Positions 25,203 through 38,368 of a stretch of DNA of 64,000 nt are shown in pieces. Source of the stretch: Istiophorus platypterus. Its lineage: Eukaryota > Chordata > Actinopteri > Istiophoriformes > Istiophoridae. How positions within the stretch are numbered: the stretch's first letter is position 1; each line of letters starts with the position of its first letter. A program made the translations under genes and the position numbers. The stretch is from contig CM029119.1 in NCBI GenBank assembly GCA_016859345.1, positions 9,136,912 through 9,200,911 on the forward strand, written 5' to 3'. The notes beneath the pieces were generated by a model. It made no database searches, was not told where the DNA came from, and saw only the letters and a list, made by a program, of their open reading frames with translations.

Positions 25203-28200
25203 CTACCTAGTAAAGAATTCTAATCCTGTTAGCAACATGACTGTGAACAGCATTAAACTCCATGTGACCCTCTCAGCGTAACTGCCGGTAATAATACTGT
25301 GCCCATCCAGCTCGGCAGTGCCTCTAGTGAAGAAACCAAATGGAAACTTCCAGTCAGGCTGAGGTGAGCCCCTGGGGGGTTCTGGGTAAACTGTAATGTC
25401 AGCAAACGTCACTTCGGTGGTCAGAGTGAGAGGGGATGACAGAGGACACTGACAAAGAGAGAGGAGAGAATTTGGACATTCTGATAGATCTGAAACAATG
25501 TTTGTTGCACAGAAAATAATCTTTTTTTAAACTTGTTGCTGCCTACCTTGAACTTTTGACACTTGAAAAGGTATTTGGCTCCCAGGATGTATTTCTGAGG
25601 AAGGACTAAGAGACCCTGGCGAGCCCATAGCACTCGGATAGAGAGAGAGATGGGAAGAAGGCAGCCTGATTCACAAGTCTCCTGTGCGGGGGGGACAAAA
25701 TTAAAGATTGTGAACATAGGGAGCAAAAACATCTGTACTTCATTTTTATTCTCATCTAATGAGCTTCAAATCCTACTGTAAGTAGTAACTTTGTAAGGCC
25801 ATGGGCAAGAAAAACAACACTCAAAGTAATTAAACTTTCTTCCCTAAATAATTTAGATTCCCATTTCAGCTGTACCTGCAGACTGACAGGACACTCTTGG
25901 GTGATAACTCTTGTCAAGTTCAATTCGGAGCCCCAGTTCATGGCAAGTTCATCAGGAGTAGCAAGTCCTTGCAAGATCCCATAAATCTGGGACTGCAGCT
26001 CTGAACAGTCACTAGATGGGGACCTAGACAGCACATAGAAACCTCAACATGACTTGTGAAAGACGGAATGAAACTACACTTGTTCATGCATTAAACACAA
26101 GTTTAATCTAGAGATGACAGTGACGGAGCAAAAAAACTGTTGTTTCACCTGAATGTGCAGCCAGTGATGGTATTGTGTCTGAAAAGGATGGGTGCTCGTG
26201 TGCTGGGGTCAGAGGAACACTCCCCGCCCTGTGACGCTCTCAGCATGGTCAGCTAACTCACCGTCAAGGAACCATGACACATGACTGACTATAAAGCGAG
26301 CTGGATAAATCAAAGTATATAACTCAAAAACTTAAGGAGGAGCAGCTCATGATTTAGATGGTTAGGATACAGCTGTCACTTCTCCATTAAAGCGCCCAAT
26401 TACAGGAGAACCCACTCTGAGTCCAGCTGCAGGGATTGGTCCAGCTCCGGTGGGGCTGGGTGTAGCCAGCTGTGAGACAAATGGCAGTAATTTAAGTGTT
26501 TGAATCCATTCTCCATTTAGTTTTTGAGACAAAACCTTTAATGGGCTACCTGGTACTGCACAGAGTGTGTCTGCAACAGGAACTGATTTGGATCCACATC
26601 AGCTAAGACTATGTTCACAGTTGCATATGTGAGCTCTCCTCTGCCTGTATATCCTATAACAAACTCCACCTACGGGAAAGTCAGAAAAAGCAGAGTTGGG
26701 TTTGATGTTTCAGTATAAACTTTAATACATGAGATTTAAGAAATTTGTGTGGCTACTCACCTTTTTCACCACGTTGACACAGGAGCCGTTTTGTTGACTC
26801 GGTGCAGGCCAGTCAGACCTTGGTGTAACTGGGATCTGAAACCAGAGATAGACAAGTGTCTTACTTTCTAATACAACAGACATGTTCTTTCATGGCATTA
26901 ACCACTGATTCAATGACTTATTTCTAAATGCATTTACTGCACATTTATTTAAAAAAATAAATAAAAATCTGCACTCAGGAAATCAGCAATGATCAACATG
27001 AGGCAACACTTGTTTGTTGGCGACATCTAACAAATTTGTTTTTTTATAATGCAGATACAGTTTTCATACTGTAGATGAGTTGTAAGGGATGTTGTATCAT
27101 TCTAAAGCTGTGCATTATTTTTATAAGCATTTTTCCCTAATTAAATACATGATAAAACAACAATGCTGATGCTTTCTGCTGGTGTTGTAGGCTGACTCTT
27201 TATCAACTTGTGCAGAGGCACACCAAGTGCTAAATAAAAGTATTTCTGACAATATAATGTATGGCATCACGTTTTATGTACAATCCATGATTTACCAGAA
27301 AGTCTGACACTTGTGCCGTCTCATTGAATGGAATCTGTAATAAAAAATATAGATGTTAGCCCTTCTGCTGTAAAATTAGCACCAGTAATTATCTACATAA
27401 AAGCATTAAGGGCAGGCGGACTTGCTGACCTTGATAAGACTCAAGTCAGAGAAGTAGGAGCGAGCATTGAGATTTGGGTCTGTGGTGCAGGACTGAGGAG
27501 TCAGCATGCGGGTACAAGACAGAGACAAGGACCTCAAGAATTCTACAAGCAGAAGAAAATGGTAGGTGTTTACACAGATCATTATAGTGGTTAATATGGT
27601 TGTGATAAATAGGTCTAATATACTGTACCTATAAAAAACTCTAGAGGAGGAAGTACCTGACACAAAATTTTACCTAAATTGCAGGTTTGATTCAAATAAG
27701 TGTTGGGAATTTTGTTACACTTTGATATTCAGCATTTAACTTACACACATTTTATGTTTTGAACTTACTTGCAGGGTTGCGGTTGACACAGAATGCTGCA
27801 GCAGCCCCTTGAGATGGCTGACGAAGTAGACCCCGGACAGACGAGCTGGAGAAATACGTCTGGATAACATCATCAGCCTACAAATAAACAGAGTCTTATT
27901 TGCATTTCTTTTATCAAAAGATACACTCCCGATCTTTTAGTACTGGCTAGAACCCTCACATCTCAAAGTAAAATCACTTTTAATACTTGAGATACAATAC
28001 TGTGAGCAGAAATCTTCTACTACCCTGTAGAAAGGTCTGCTGTGGCTGCTGCTTGTAGGTGCTGGTGGTGAGAAGTGATATGAATCCCCTAAAGCAGGAT
28101 ACTGAGGTAGAGCATGGAGAGACTGGGGTGCATTATCTGCAGGGACAGGTTGAAAAACAATATTGATTTTAAACATCACTCATGGGGGATAGTTATTCAT

Positions 28201-29309
28201 TGATTACTGATGTGCTTTTGTGAAATTAGCTCTAACTTTATCACTGATTCCCCTGGTGATAGAGTTGGTGATCATTTAATAATTTAATTAATTATACTAT
28301 ACACTACTTAATTATACTATGTTTTTGAATCAACGTATTCTTATTATATCGATTTACCTTCAGATCGGACACAAAACAAAGAGTCAGTCACGGTAACAAG
28401 AGATGAATCCACGTTAGCCCTGAACACCAGCCATTTCTCAATGCAAACTCCTGATCTGTGAAATAAAAGGGGGGGGGGGTTTGAGCTCTTTTACATGCTA
28501 AAAATGTGCACTTTATGGGTTGCGGTGCAGAAGACTCACATGGCTTTCTGCTGACATCCATTAAAAACTGTACTTAAGTTAGCCACGCCACAGTCAACTG
28601 AGTCGCAACAGCAGCCTATGTCGCAGAAATCGGGGGTTAAATCGCAGAAGCAACCTAAGGAACAACAGAAAAAGACTGGTAAGTTTTTATGTAAAAATAC
28701 AGAATGTTATAAGGTTGAAAGGTTTAACAAGAGCCCGTAAGGAGACAGCTGATGCATTGTGTTTTTGAATTTACTCAGTTTTAACTGTAAATAGCCAAAA
28801 TATATCAAGAAAAATAAAATGGGGGGAAAGATCAACAGAGTCTGGCTCGCAAGCATCAAAAGTGGGTGAAGGAGCTGCTGTGGACGCTTTTATCAAACCA
28901 TCTACTCAAAGTAGACTTGTTTGGTCTAAGACACACACACACACACGGGCTCTGCAAAACGAAAACCACTACGGTCTTTAGCTGATGGGGAGACGAGAGG
29001 CAGTAAGTTACCCTCTGGGGTCACCGCGGGCCGGGCGGTGGGAGCAGCGGGCCGGGCGGTGGGAGCAGCGGGCCCGGCGGTGGGAGCGGTGGCTGCCCCG
29101 AACACCCCTGCGGTGCCGGAGCCGGCGGAGGCGGCGGAGCCGGCGGCCTGCGTGGGGCCCGGGGCGGGCGTAGCGGAGCCGAAAGCCCCTCCGGTCGTGG
29201 GGCTGGCGCCGCCGGTCGGCGGGGGCCCGGACTCGGCGGCCGCGCCGGCTAAACGTGCGCACAAGATGATGAATATGCGGAGTGAACGACAGCACCGGCG
29301 GGAGCTCAT
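25203..29309 (-). CDS. tctn3: Tectonic-3, ciliary transition-zone protein
   Basis: Tectonic family member of the transition-zone (MKS/B9) complex needed for ciliogenesis and Hedgehog signalling. Fourteen coding exons, in transcript order: 29012-29309, 28540-28654, 28358-28455, 28024-28136, 27769-27877, 27430-27542, 27296-27334, 26761-26835, 26550-26669, 26371-26469, 26149-26252, 25876-26023, 25547-25681, 25203-25448. They give 603 residues in frame, against about 607 in human TCTN3. A signal peptide covers about residues 1-24, followed by a low-complexity Ala/Pro/Thr stretch. The Cys-rich block CFCDLTPDFCDIGCCC follows in exon 2. A hydrophobic segment near the C terminus (WSLMLFTVMLLTGLEFF) and PEPPRGSPQPDWKFPFGFF match TCTN3 rather than TCTN1. 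The exon 10 donor (GCT|GTATCC) was chosen by frame and homology. It is head-to-head with the sulfotransferase. Confidence 0.93.
29024..29092 (-). repeat. 21-base tandem repeat in tctn3 exon 1
   Basis: Three GC-rich copies of a 21-base unit encode repeated AAPTARP-like heptapeptides just after the signal peptide. The unit length keeps the frame open. Confidence 0.8.
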
Positions 29310-29720
29310 CTCCTCACAGAGACATGTTGAACAGCGCCGACTCCGGTTTAGCTGGATTAGCTAGACAGCTAATGTCGATGTGATAGGTGGCGGGAACAAT
29401 TTCTCCTGCGTCGCTAGCAGCAGCGTTGTACCCACTTAAGCGTACAACAAATTTAAAACGTTAAATATAACTAAGAAATGGCGAAAACGTCCTCAAATGA
29501 CGCGTTTAGCCGAACGCGCTGGACACAAATACGCTACAGGGGGAAGCCTCTCGTTACCAAGGAAGTTGCCATGGAGACTTCCGTTGCTAGGGTAATGCTA
29601 CCGTAAAACCTGTAAAAGAGAGGAAAGAACCGCGGCGTGAATCGACTCAGTCAGTCAGAGCCGGTCGAACCAGAACCAGTATCACAACCTGGGCGGAATA
29701 AACGCGTGTGAACATGTACA
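29310..29720. promoter_or_regulatory. tctn3 promoter region
   Basis: GC-rich, CpG-bearing DNA continuous with tctn3 exon 1 and falling to AT-rich sequence after about 29720. No TATA box was seen. It may also serve a plus-strand transcript, but no splice-linked exon was identified. Confidence 0.5.
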
Positions 29721-31396
29721 TAGTCGTTGTTTGTTGTTATTCATCCATGAATTCATTTTCCTCCTACTTGCCTGTATATAATTGTCAAATATTTATTTAT
29801 TTTTTAATTTAATCTTTTACTTAACTATATATTTTTGACTATTTTGTATTTTTTTTTCACCTGCTTGCCCGTACATATTACTGATGTTTATGTTTTTATC
29901 TTTAACTTACCTATGTATGCATCTATATGTTTTTTTTTTTCATCTGCCTGGTTGTGGTTTACTTGTATAGTCATATGTTTATATTTATTGTTCAGCTGTG
30001 TTGTTCTTGTTCTTTGTTTTGCTCGGGATCTTTTCCTGAAGTAAAGTGTAGAAATATTCTGTTACAAGTAAGAATCTTGCGTTCAAAATCTACAAAAGTA
30101 AAAGTATGGAGTATGAAATTGATCAAATGTCACTGCTTGCTCTGCAAGCCTGTTTCTATCAGATCTAAGAATAAAAGAAGTAGGAACCCTATTTTCATTA
30201 AAAATTCAAGCATTTTTAAATTCTTTGAGATTCAAGCATTGTTCCCCAGTTTGCTTTAAACTTTACATTTATTCTAATGACCTCTTTTACATTTGGTCCT
30301 TTGTTATATGGTTCAGGCAGCCTCTAAGCTGAGCTTATTTTCAGTGTAAATATTGTTTCTACCAGTGGCAGGATATTGAGTTTGGAAATCCTGGAATGCA
30401 AATTACAAACCGCTGCTTCTGTCTCGAACAGAGCATACAGAGGTCTGAATACATTTAGTGGGGTTCAGATGAATAGCAAAACTTTGTAAAGTACATATTT
30501 ACAATTCTATTTATTTAAAAAGTTTGGGTCTAAAGGTTTGTTTGAGCTGGGGAGCATATTTACATTTCTTTCTCTTACTAAAAGTGGTCAGACTGACTCA
30601 GTTCAGTTCAGTTCAGTTCAGTTCAGTTCAGTTCAGTTCAGTTCAATTCAATTCAATTCCATTCAAAGAACCAGGTGTGAACATAATCATTTGTTAAGCC
30701 ACCAGATAAAATTCTTCTCTTTTGTACTCTTTTGTACTGTAATAATAGCTTGCCTTTCTGTGGTGTGTAGAGCTCTTTTAAGATCTGCCCCTTCCACATG
30801 CTCAAGTGACAGAGGAAGCAGTTAGGATATTAATTCATACGCAACTGGGGGAAGTTACATAAGGGCACTTTAGTGTTGGTGTGCCTCTGGAAGTTTCAGT
30901 GATAAGAACCTGGTAGAAAGCACTCAGACCGTCTGGTTACAAAGATAGAAGGAGGACGTAAAGGAGCACATTTTAGAGTGACTGAGGCACTTAGCTGGGA
31001 CTTCAGGAAGGACTGTCTTTGGGAGAGCCTACTGAGATTACCTTTGGATTCAGTTGTTGGGGAGGATTAAGGCTGAAAATCTTCAAAATCAAGAAGAGAA
31101 CAAACTATTTCTGTCCAGCAGATAAAGACTCAGAGAGGAGATAATGAGAAAGTGACCAGGATGTATATGCAGTGATTTTGGGCCTGACAATCAAGCACAA
31201 AGAGGTTTGGAGACATTTGGAATTTATCTTATACAAAAGCAAGTCAGCCTTCAGTGTTTGACAAAGAACCAAAAACCTTGAAGAGAAAGGACCTCCCAGA
31301 AGAACCACAATACTGGCCTCGCAAGAGTCACTTAACGGTTGAATTCTAAATTCTGCTTTTTGGATTTCCTCAACCAAACTTTGGACAGTTTCAGTC
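29721..31396. other. AT-rich interval before sulfotransferase
   Basis: No coding exon was recognised. It contains T-rich low-complexity DNA (29780-29960) and a pentanucleotide repeat. From about 30900 the sequence runs into the sulfotransferase start without an obvious splice site and may be 5' UTR. Confidence 0.5.
30599..30659. repeat. (GTTCA)n pentanucleotide repeat
   Basis: About nine GTTCA units drift into ATTCA/ATTCC variants. Located 740 bases before the sulfotransferase start codon. Confidence 0.9.
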
Positions 31397-34300
31397 ATGG
31401 CAGAGGAGGAGATGTCCTATAGCGAGGCCATTCAGAAGGCCAGTGCCTCCATCACTCGCTTCCCCCTCATACCTGTCAGAGGAGTTCCTCTCATGAACCA
31501 CATCGCCAACAACTGGGACTCTGTTTGGGCTTTTCGTCCTGACCCCTCAGACCTCCTCATCGCTACCTACCCCAAAGCAGGTACTCAGACAGCTGTTGCC
31601 AGATGCAGCTTTGTTCATGTACAATTAATCTCTAAGTGATTAACCAGTTCTAGGCAGGAAATTTCTTTATGGTAGATGTATTTTCATTAATGTTCTGTTA
31701 GTGTTTACACAGTATTCACCGCAGAGCGAAGTTAAGTAAATACATTTACTCAAGTACAAATATGAGGTACTTGTGCTTTGATATTGACCTTTTCCTGCTT
31801 CTTTACACTTCCACTGACCTATAGCAGAGGATAATACTTATTTTTTATACCAGCTTTAGTTAAATTCCATATTTATATTTGTATACAAATCAAATGATAA
31901 TCCTTTACAATATGATGCATCGTTTTGGCTTTACAAAAATATGTGAAATAGTTCAAATCAGCTTTGTCTTGACCAACTTCAACAGTAAAATGCTGCTTAC
32001 CAACAGTAAAAATAATCCAACAATATACTTTAAATACAGTATAACACTCTTCCTCCTCCACTTAAATAAAGCTTATATAACAGAAAACAGAATATGATGT
32101 AGCCATCATACAGTAAAGAAATGAATTTAGGGAGACCTGCGTGATGAAGAATGAGGGCTACCTGGATTTCTTAATTGAAGGGCAAAAAAGATTCCTGTGA
32201 GCCTGTGTGTTTTCCAGCATTGCAGTAAAGGTTAATTAGCTGTTATAAGGCAAAAAGGAATGAACAGTCTTTGTGGCAGCTCCCAAAATCTAATGCACGA
32301 TTTTGAAGTGGGTATGAGATTGGATTTATCCTCAAATTGGTGAAATTCAGTACATGGAAAGTATCCTATTCATTCAAATCAGTGTTGTTTTTTGACATTT
32401 TGGGACATAAGGGACCACATGGACCCAGGAGATAGTTGACCTACTTCTTCACGATGGAGATGCTGAGGTCTGCAAACGAGCCCCAACCCCCTCCCGCAGT
32501 CCTTTCCTAGAGATTTGTTCCCCACCTCCCATCCCCTCAGGTTTGTGTTTATGTGGCTATTATTGTATCTATCTGCATTTACACATTTCAGTTATGTAAA
32601 ATATTCTACATAGGTGAGGTTGGGGGCTGAGCTGTTTCTACTTCACCCTGTATTTTCTCTCTGCACCATCTGTCCAAAAATATCCCAAATGCATGTTGTG
32701 TTCAATAGCTTTTGCTAAAATGCCTCATATAATTATTTTTTGCCTCCCAAACCAAATGCATTCTCCAACTCGGTCTGACTGTGCAAATTCCTGGAGGAAT
32801 GTTTTCATAATGGGTTGTTTCTTCTGGCTTAATCAGGGTTATTAACAATGGCATCATAAAGCCCTAACTGCCCCAGTGACAGACGGAAACATGTCATGAT
32901 TGCATTGTCTGCTGGCAGCTAAAAAAACACTGAGTAACAAAGTCACAGTAGTTTTTCAGTTAATGGTAAATTGAGATTTTAGTGAAACCTGAATTTACTG
33001 GATTCTGCAGAGTATAAAATGTGGAATATTACCCATCTGCGCTGCCCTTGATTACTTCTTAATCATTTTTGTCATTTAAATTTTAAAGCTCCATCAGTGT
33101 GTGTAACAAAATATAACTATATAACATTTTACAAAAAGGGTAAAATGACAAGTTGCATTTTTACCCTTTTCATTATGTGCTAGACAAATTCTAAACTCAC
33201 CATGGGTTATATATTATCGTGTTCCTTAGTGAGCCTTAGAGGTTATGATTTTGTTATCTTGGCCCGAGCCAGTGCATTTCTGCAAAGTTAAACTAACCTG
33301 CAGCTAGTTGCAGCATCATATTTAAATGACAGAGATCTGTGGTATCAATCTTTGTCTCCAGCTCTTTTCAAAAAAATAAGTATAATAATAATAATAATCA
33401 GTGTGATCCTAAAATGTCTAGTTATTCCTTTAACATAAATGTTACTGAAAATGTCAGCAATCACAAAGCAAAAAAAACAAAACAAAAAAAAAAGCTCCTA
33501 GGATATCCAGAGTTTATTTATTGAAAACTCAGTGCTCTTTAACTGTGGAACATGTGAAAGAAAAGTTGGTCTATCAATGATTCACTCTTGTTAATACCCC
33601 TACAGAGGTTTCAAGGTCTCTATAAGGGGCCTTAGACCGATGTTTTATGAGTTCATGGGGGTCCACATAGGGAGCAGGCTGCTGCCTTACCATAAATGGA
33701 AATAAGCTAAGCTAGCTGTGTCTTGTGTTTAATTTATGGCAAGAACATGGACAGAGTGTGAACATCATATTAGTTACTACCCTATTGGGTGCAGTAAAGG
33801 TAACCGATTGAACTACATTCTTTGTCTTAAGAAACACTTTGAAAGATAATCGTATGACTCTTTCTACTGAGAAACTCTCCTTTGGCTCCCTGTGATAAGG
33901 TTTGTTTGTGTCCTATAATGATGTTGGTGTATAATTCTGGCCAGAGCCCTTTGTAGAAAGTCTCCCACACAACACACTACAAGTGACTCTGAGTAAGTCC
34001 TTTAATTCAGTAATAATAAAAATTAAATTATTTAATTATATATTTTTAAAAGGCTGCTGGAAAACTGCAAAGGCAGATGATGTCTTGTCATACTGACTCC
34101 ATTCTAGTTTTCACTAAGAAGTTTGTAGTTTCAGGTTAGTTTAAAATCCAGCTGTGGAATATTTATCCATATCAATGCATTAGAATGGGACTTATACCAC
34201 AACATGGAATCTGAGATAGTACGGGGAAAAGTTTGTTCTAACTCTTTTGTTCCCCAAATTCATGTCTCAGGTCTTGATCTTCTGAAGAAAATGGATCCCC

Positions 34301-37300
34301 CAAGAGTTATCAAGACACACCTTCCCTTTCAGCTGGTGCCTCCTGGATTTTGGGAAAACAAGTGCAAGGTAAGACTTGATCTCTGACAGCTTCAACTGAG
34401 AGTAAAATCCTGGAGTTTTTCAGGATCCTGCAGTGAATTTTATTGCTTTCAGTTGAACAGTAAATTTATGTTAATGGGGTAAAAAGCTCACCATAAAAAT
34501 CACATAAATGGGGTAAGAGGGTAACAGAATAATGCCGTTTAACAACTGCCTCATCAGATGACCTTTTCCTTGTACTGTTGTCATAAATCATTCTTGTGTG
34601 GAGGTTATCTACGTGGCACGCAATGCCAAAGACAACCTTGTGAGCTACTTCTACTTTGACTGTATGAATCTGACCCAGCCTGAGCCAGGGCCTTGGGAAG
34701 GCTACATCTCCAAGTTCATGCGAGGAGAGCGTAAGTAGATTAATCACATTCCTCAGTGTCATCTTACCTTCACTGGTTATTTCTGTTCGCACAAAGCTTT
34801 TAACCAAGCCAGGAATTTACCACCAGACAAATACCTGTGGACAACCAGAAGAAAATGTGTCTTCAGATCAGACAAAAGTTGTCCAATTTATGTATTTTCA
34901 TTTCTTCCTTGTTATCATATTGCCACCAGTAAATCACTGACACATGACAGATACATGACCAATGAATGGAAAATGTACCTCCGTGGCCGCCATTTGTTTA
35001 AATAATCAACGCTCAACAAGATTACCATACAACTTAACTACGTGATAATATGCCACTGCAGTCTTTAGATTTTGTCACCACTTCCCCAACCCCCCCTTCA
35101 ATGGTATTAAGGGGTTAAAATGTCACTCACTGACTTGTTTAACATTAATTCTGCAGGTATAAAGGTTGTTTGCTGGAGAAGAATAAACATCAGCCAAAAG
35201 GATTTTTCTTAGCCTGGAAAAAGAAAAAGATGATACAAAGATACAAAGATGATTTAACAAAATTAGAAACCAGTATCCAATTATTTCATAAAACCTCAAA
35301 CTCATTCTTAACAAATCAGAATTTATTGTTAGTTTTAGCTGATAAGTAAAAGTTGGCATAAATCCAAACTGGAGCGGGAACAACAATTTTTTTGAAGTTA
35401 CTGAATGAGTTCTGTTGTTTTTCTACAGTGTCATGGGGCTCCTGGTATGAACATGTGAAAAGATACTGGGTTGAGAGAGAGAAGAGGAATATCCTCTACC
35501 TCTTCTATGAAGACATGAAAGAGGTAAAGAGACCAAATATTTAACTTTTCCTAATACCCCAGAAGCAAAAGAAGTGCACTTTAAAGCAAAATTGAAAAAT
35601 ATAAAGATATAAAGAACACCTTCACCAAAAGGTTAATACTGAATGGAATATTTGAATATTTCAGGCCCTGATATTTAATCATTACAACACCTTTTTTTCT
35701 TCTTTTTTAAAAGTGTAGATTTTGAAATGTGTAGAAAGTCAAAATCTTAGCTTTCCAATATAGTAAAATATCTCATGCAATTTTTATGCAGGATAAAAGG
35801 ATTGATTTTTAGTTAGCAATTAGATTCTCCTGTCAAAATATTAATCACACAAATGTACATTTTTGAAATCTTCTCATGTTTTTGAAGCATCAAAAACTAT
35901 TTATTCTATAAGATGTATTCATAATGATAAAAAAAAAAAAGAATTCAACTACTTGACTCCCTGGAACTTTATTTTATGTAAATCACTCTTTCTCACTTTT
36001 ATGTCACACTTTATCTTGTTTTTTTTCATATGGTGTTATTAAAACTTACTTTTTATTTTACTTCTTAATTTATTCTTTTGACCGGTATTTAAGTTCTCAG
36101 TTATAATGCAAAGAACTGATGTGTCATGTTTTACAGATACCTGTTCGAACTCCTGCATTTAACTCAAACAAGCAGAAAAAGAAAAACAGTGCATACCCTC
36201 ACCACTATGTTTATTCCCCCAGAATCCTCAGCGTGAAGTCAAGCGCATCATGAGGTACCTGGACTTGTCAGTCTCTGATGAGGTCATCAGTCGAATTGTG
36301 GAGCTCACGTCCTTTAAGAACATGAAGGAGAACCCGATGGCCAACTACTCCTTCATCCCAGCGCCTCTTTTTGACCAGTCCATCTCTCCCTTCATGAGAA
36401 AAGGTGCGTCAGTCTGCTCCCAGTCGTGTCCAGGAACAAGATGCTATGCAAAGATAATTAAAAATGTGCAGTGCAAGGCATGTACCAATCCCAGAATCCC
36501 CAGCTTTCAAAATTAGGATGAGTGATCTGCAGTGGATGAAAACGACGGCGGCATCTTGTCCCACTGCTGTAAACACAAATGGGGAATGTAGGCCAAAATA
36601 CCCTGAAAATGTCGTAATGTAATTCAGTTAAATCTACCTCCCCCTTCAACACAAACTTATTAGCTTGACAAAGCCAGGACTCACTACTCTGCTACTACAT
36701 TGGATTGTTTAATGACTTCTTGTACTTCACATTGTACATCACAATGGTGCCTCCTAGTGGGCTCTGTGTACCATGCCTTCGCTTGTGTTTTTTACAGAAC
36801 TTCATTTTTAACAGACCTGAGAGGATCAGAGAATTAATTGATTAATCGATCATCATAAAATCATTCAGCAAGTACTTTGCTAACCAGTTAATTCTGTAAT
36901 GGAGTTTTCAAGTAAAAATGCCCAAAATTTTGGTGGTTAAAGGTATTCAAATGTAAAGATTTGTTGTTTTCTCATCTTGGAGGATACCAATTGGATCTTT
37001 TTTACATTATTTACCATTTTCCAGCCAAACAAGCAATTGGAGGTCACTGTTTTTTTGGGCTTTTGAAAATTGTAAAGGGAATTCTTCACTGTTTCCTGAA
37101 ATTTTATGAACCAAACAATTGATCAATTAATTGAGAAAATAATTGGCAGGAAAATTATCTTTACATGCAGCCCTCATGTTAGAAAGTAGAGGCCTTTAGG
37201 GAAAATCATTTCAGAACTTACTTCTCAGTTACTAATTACATCATATATAGCTTGTGATTCATGTAGTAGCTAACACTATTATATTCTTGTCTGTATTTTT

Positions 37301-37426
37301 TTTTCCTTTACAGGTGAAGTGGGTGATTGGACAAACCATTTCACACCTGAGCAAACAAAGATGTTTGATGAAGATTATGAAAAACAAATGAAGGAAGTCA
37401 GCATTCCATTCAGGGCCCTCCTCTAA
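31397..37426 (+). CDS. Cytosolic sulfotransferase, SULT1-type
   Basis: Transfers sulfonate from PAPS to phenolic or other hydroxyl acceptors in the cytosol; the substrate cannot be read from sequence. Seven coding exons: 31397-31580, 32412-32540, 34271-34368, 34604-34730, 35429-35523, 36223-36403, 37314-37426. They give 308 residues in frame. The PAPS phosphosulfate loop TYPKAGTTW is at 57-65. The probable catalytic His is H121 in KTHLPFQL. The 3'-phosphate site is R143 and S151 (VARNAKDNLVS), with RKGEVGDW at 270-277. It is about a dozen residues longer at the N terminus than human SULT1A1. The usual Lys after GDW is Thr here. SULT6B1 was considered, but these blocks fit SULT1 better. The exact fish paralogue is unresolved, so no symbol is given. 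AATAAA at 37676-37681 ends the gene. Confidence 0.92.
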
Positions 37427-37675
37427 TGGGATTCAGGGTTTTCAAAAGTTAATGCAGCTCTGCAAACCAAAGATATTTGAAGTGACACTGTGCAGCTCTC
37501 AGAAGACAGAAATGTAGTGAGAAAATCTCACACTGGCTAGAAACCACAACAAACAATGAATAAAAACTGAAACGTCTGACTCAGTTTTCACATGTGAATG
37601 TTAAACAGTGTAGTCACTGAACTTCATGATATGTAGCTACAGAGGAACCTCATCCTAATACATATGTAAAGGATC

Positions 37676-37681
37676 AATAAA
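37676..37681 (+). terminator. Sulfotransferase poly(A) signal
   Basis: AATAAA lies about 250 bases after the sulfotransferase stop. A minus-strand AATAAA is at 37724-37729, 43 bases further on. Confidence 0.7.
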
Positions 37682-37723
37682 AATGTTCTCCACAGTACAA
37701 GTGCATCATTTCGTAATTATAAC

Positions 37724-37729
37724 TTTATT
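37724..37729 (-). terminator. Candidate distal atp2a1 poly(A) signal
   Basis: AATAAA on the minus strand. If used, the atp2a1 3' UTR is about 640 bases and its end abuts the sulfotransferase 3' end. A nearer alternative is 38078-38083. Confidence 0.4.
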
Positions 37730-38077
37730 GCAGCTTATCACGTAAACAATATATAAGACCAAAAGTGTTGTGACTGAGTGGACAAGCCCATTTTATGTCA
37801 TGAGACCTCCATGAGTCCACTGACTACATGAAGCCTATAGAGAGCGCTGGCAGCTGGAGGCATGTGGTTTTTCTGCCCATATGAAGTCATTTTTGCAACC
37901 CTACACCACACTGTACAGAGCCCAGCCAAAGCAGGGAGGCTGCACGAGACACGAGCAACAAAGACTAGAATAAAAGTAATGAGCTGGAAAATCAATCATA
38001 TGAAAATGGACAGAGGACACAAAAACACAACAGCTGAGAATATCCAAGTTTAACAAAAAATGACTTTTAATACATAC

Positions 38078-38083
38078 TTTATT
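38078..38083 (-). terminator. Candidate proximal atp2a1 poly(A) signal
   Basis: AATAAA on the minus strand about 270 bases after the proposed atp2a1 stop at 38349. It supports placing the last exon just upstream. Confidence 0.5.
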
Positions 38084-38348
38084 TCTTAGAATAAAATCTT
38101 AAATATTTTAATACTTTATCAGCAGGGAAACTTCCCTTTATTTGAATTCAATCTCCTTCCTTATATAGAGGCTATTTTTATGTAGATTTTTTTGACATGT
38201 TTTATTGTTTTTTTTTGTACATTTTCCTGTGTTTTCTCCTCTCTCTTCTATTGGTTGGCTCCCTATGGCTCCCCTCTTTGGTTGTGATCTTCCTCTCTCC
38301 TCTTCGCCTCTTTCTCTCCAACCCTTAAGATCTTCTTCTTCTACATCT

Positions 38349-38368
38349 CTATTTAACTTCTTTACCTG
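38349..38368 (-). CDS. atp2a1: Proposed atp2a1 terminal coding exon
   Basis: The penultimate exon ends in phase 1 (GAG A|GTAAGT at 40117). The acceptor TTTCTCTACAG followed by CAG then supplies TGKEVK and a stop. Because the acceptor is a CAG-CAG tandem, a 3-base-shorter splice would give SKEVK instead. Both differ from the SERCA1a (G) and SERCA1b (charged octapeptide) tails of mammals. Confidence 0.6.

Noticed and set aside
29038..29364. 108-codon plus-strand frame opposite tctn3 exon 1
   Set aside because: Shadow of the GC-rich repeat in tctn3 exon 1. The minus-strand reading has a signal peptide and joins the tectonic exons.
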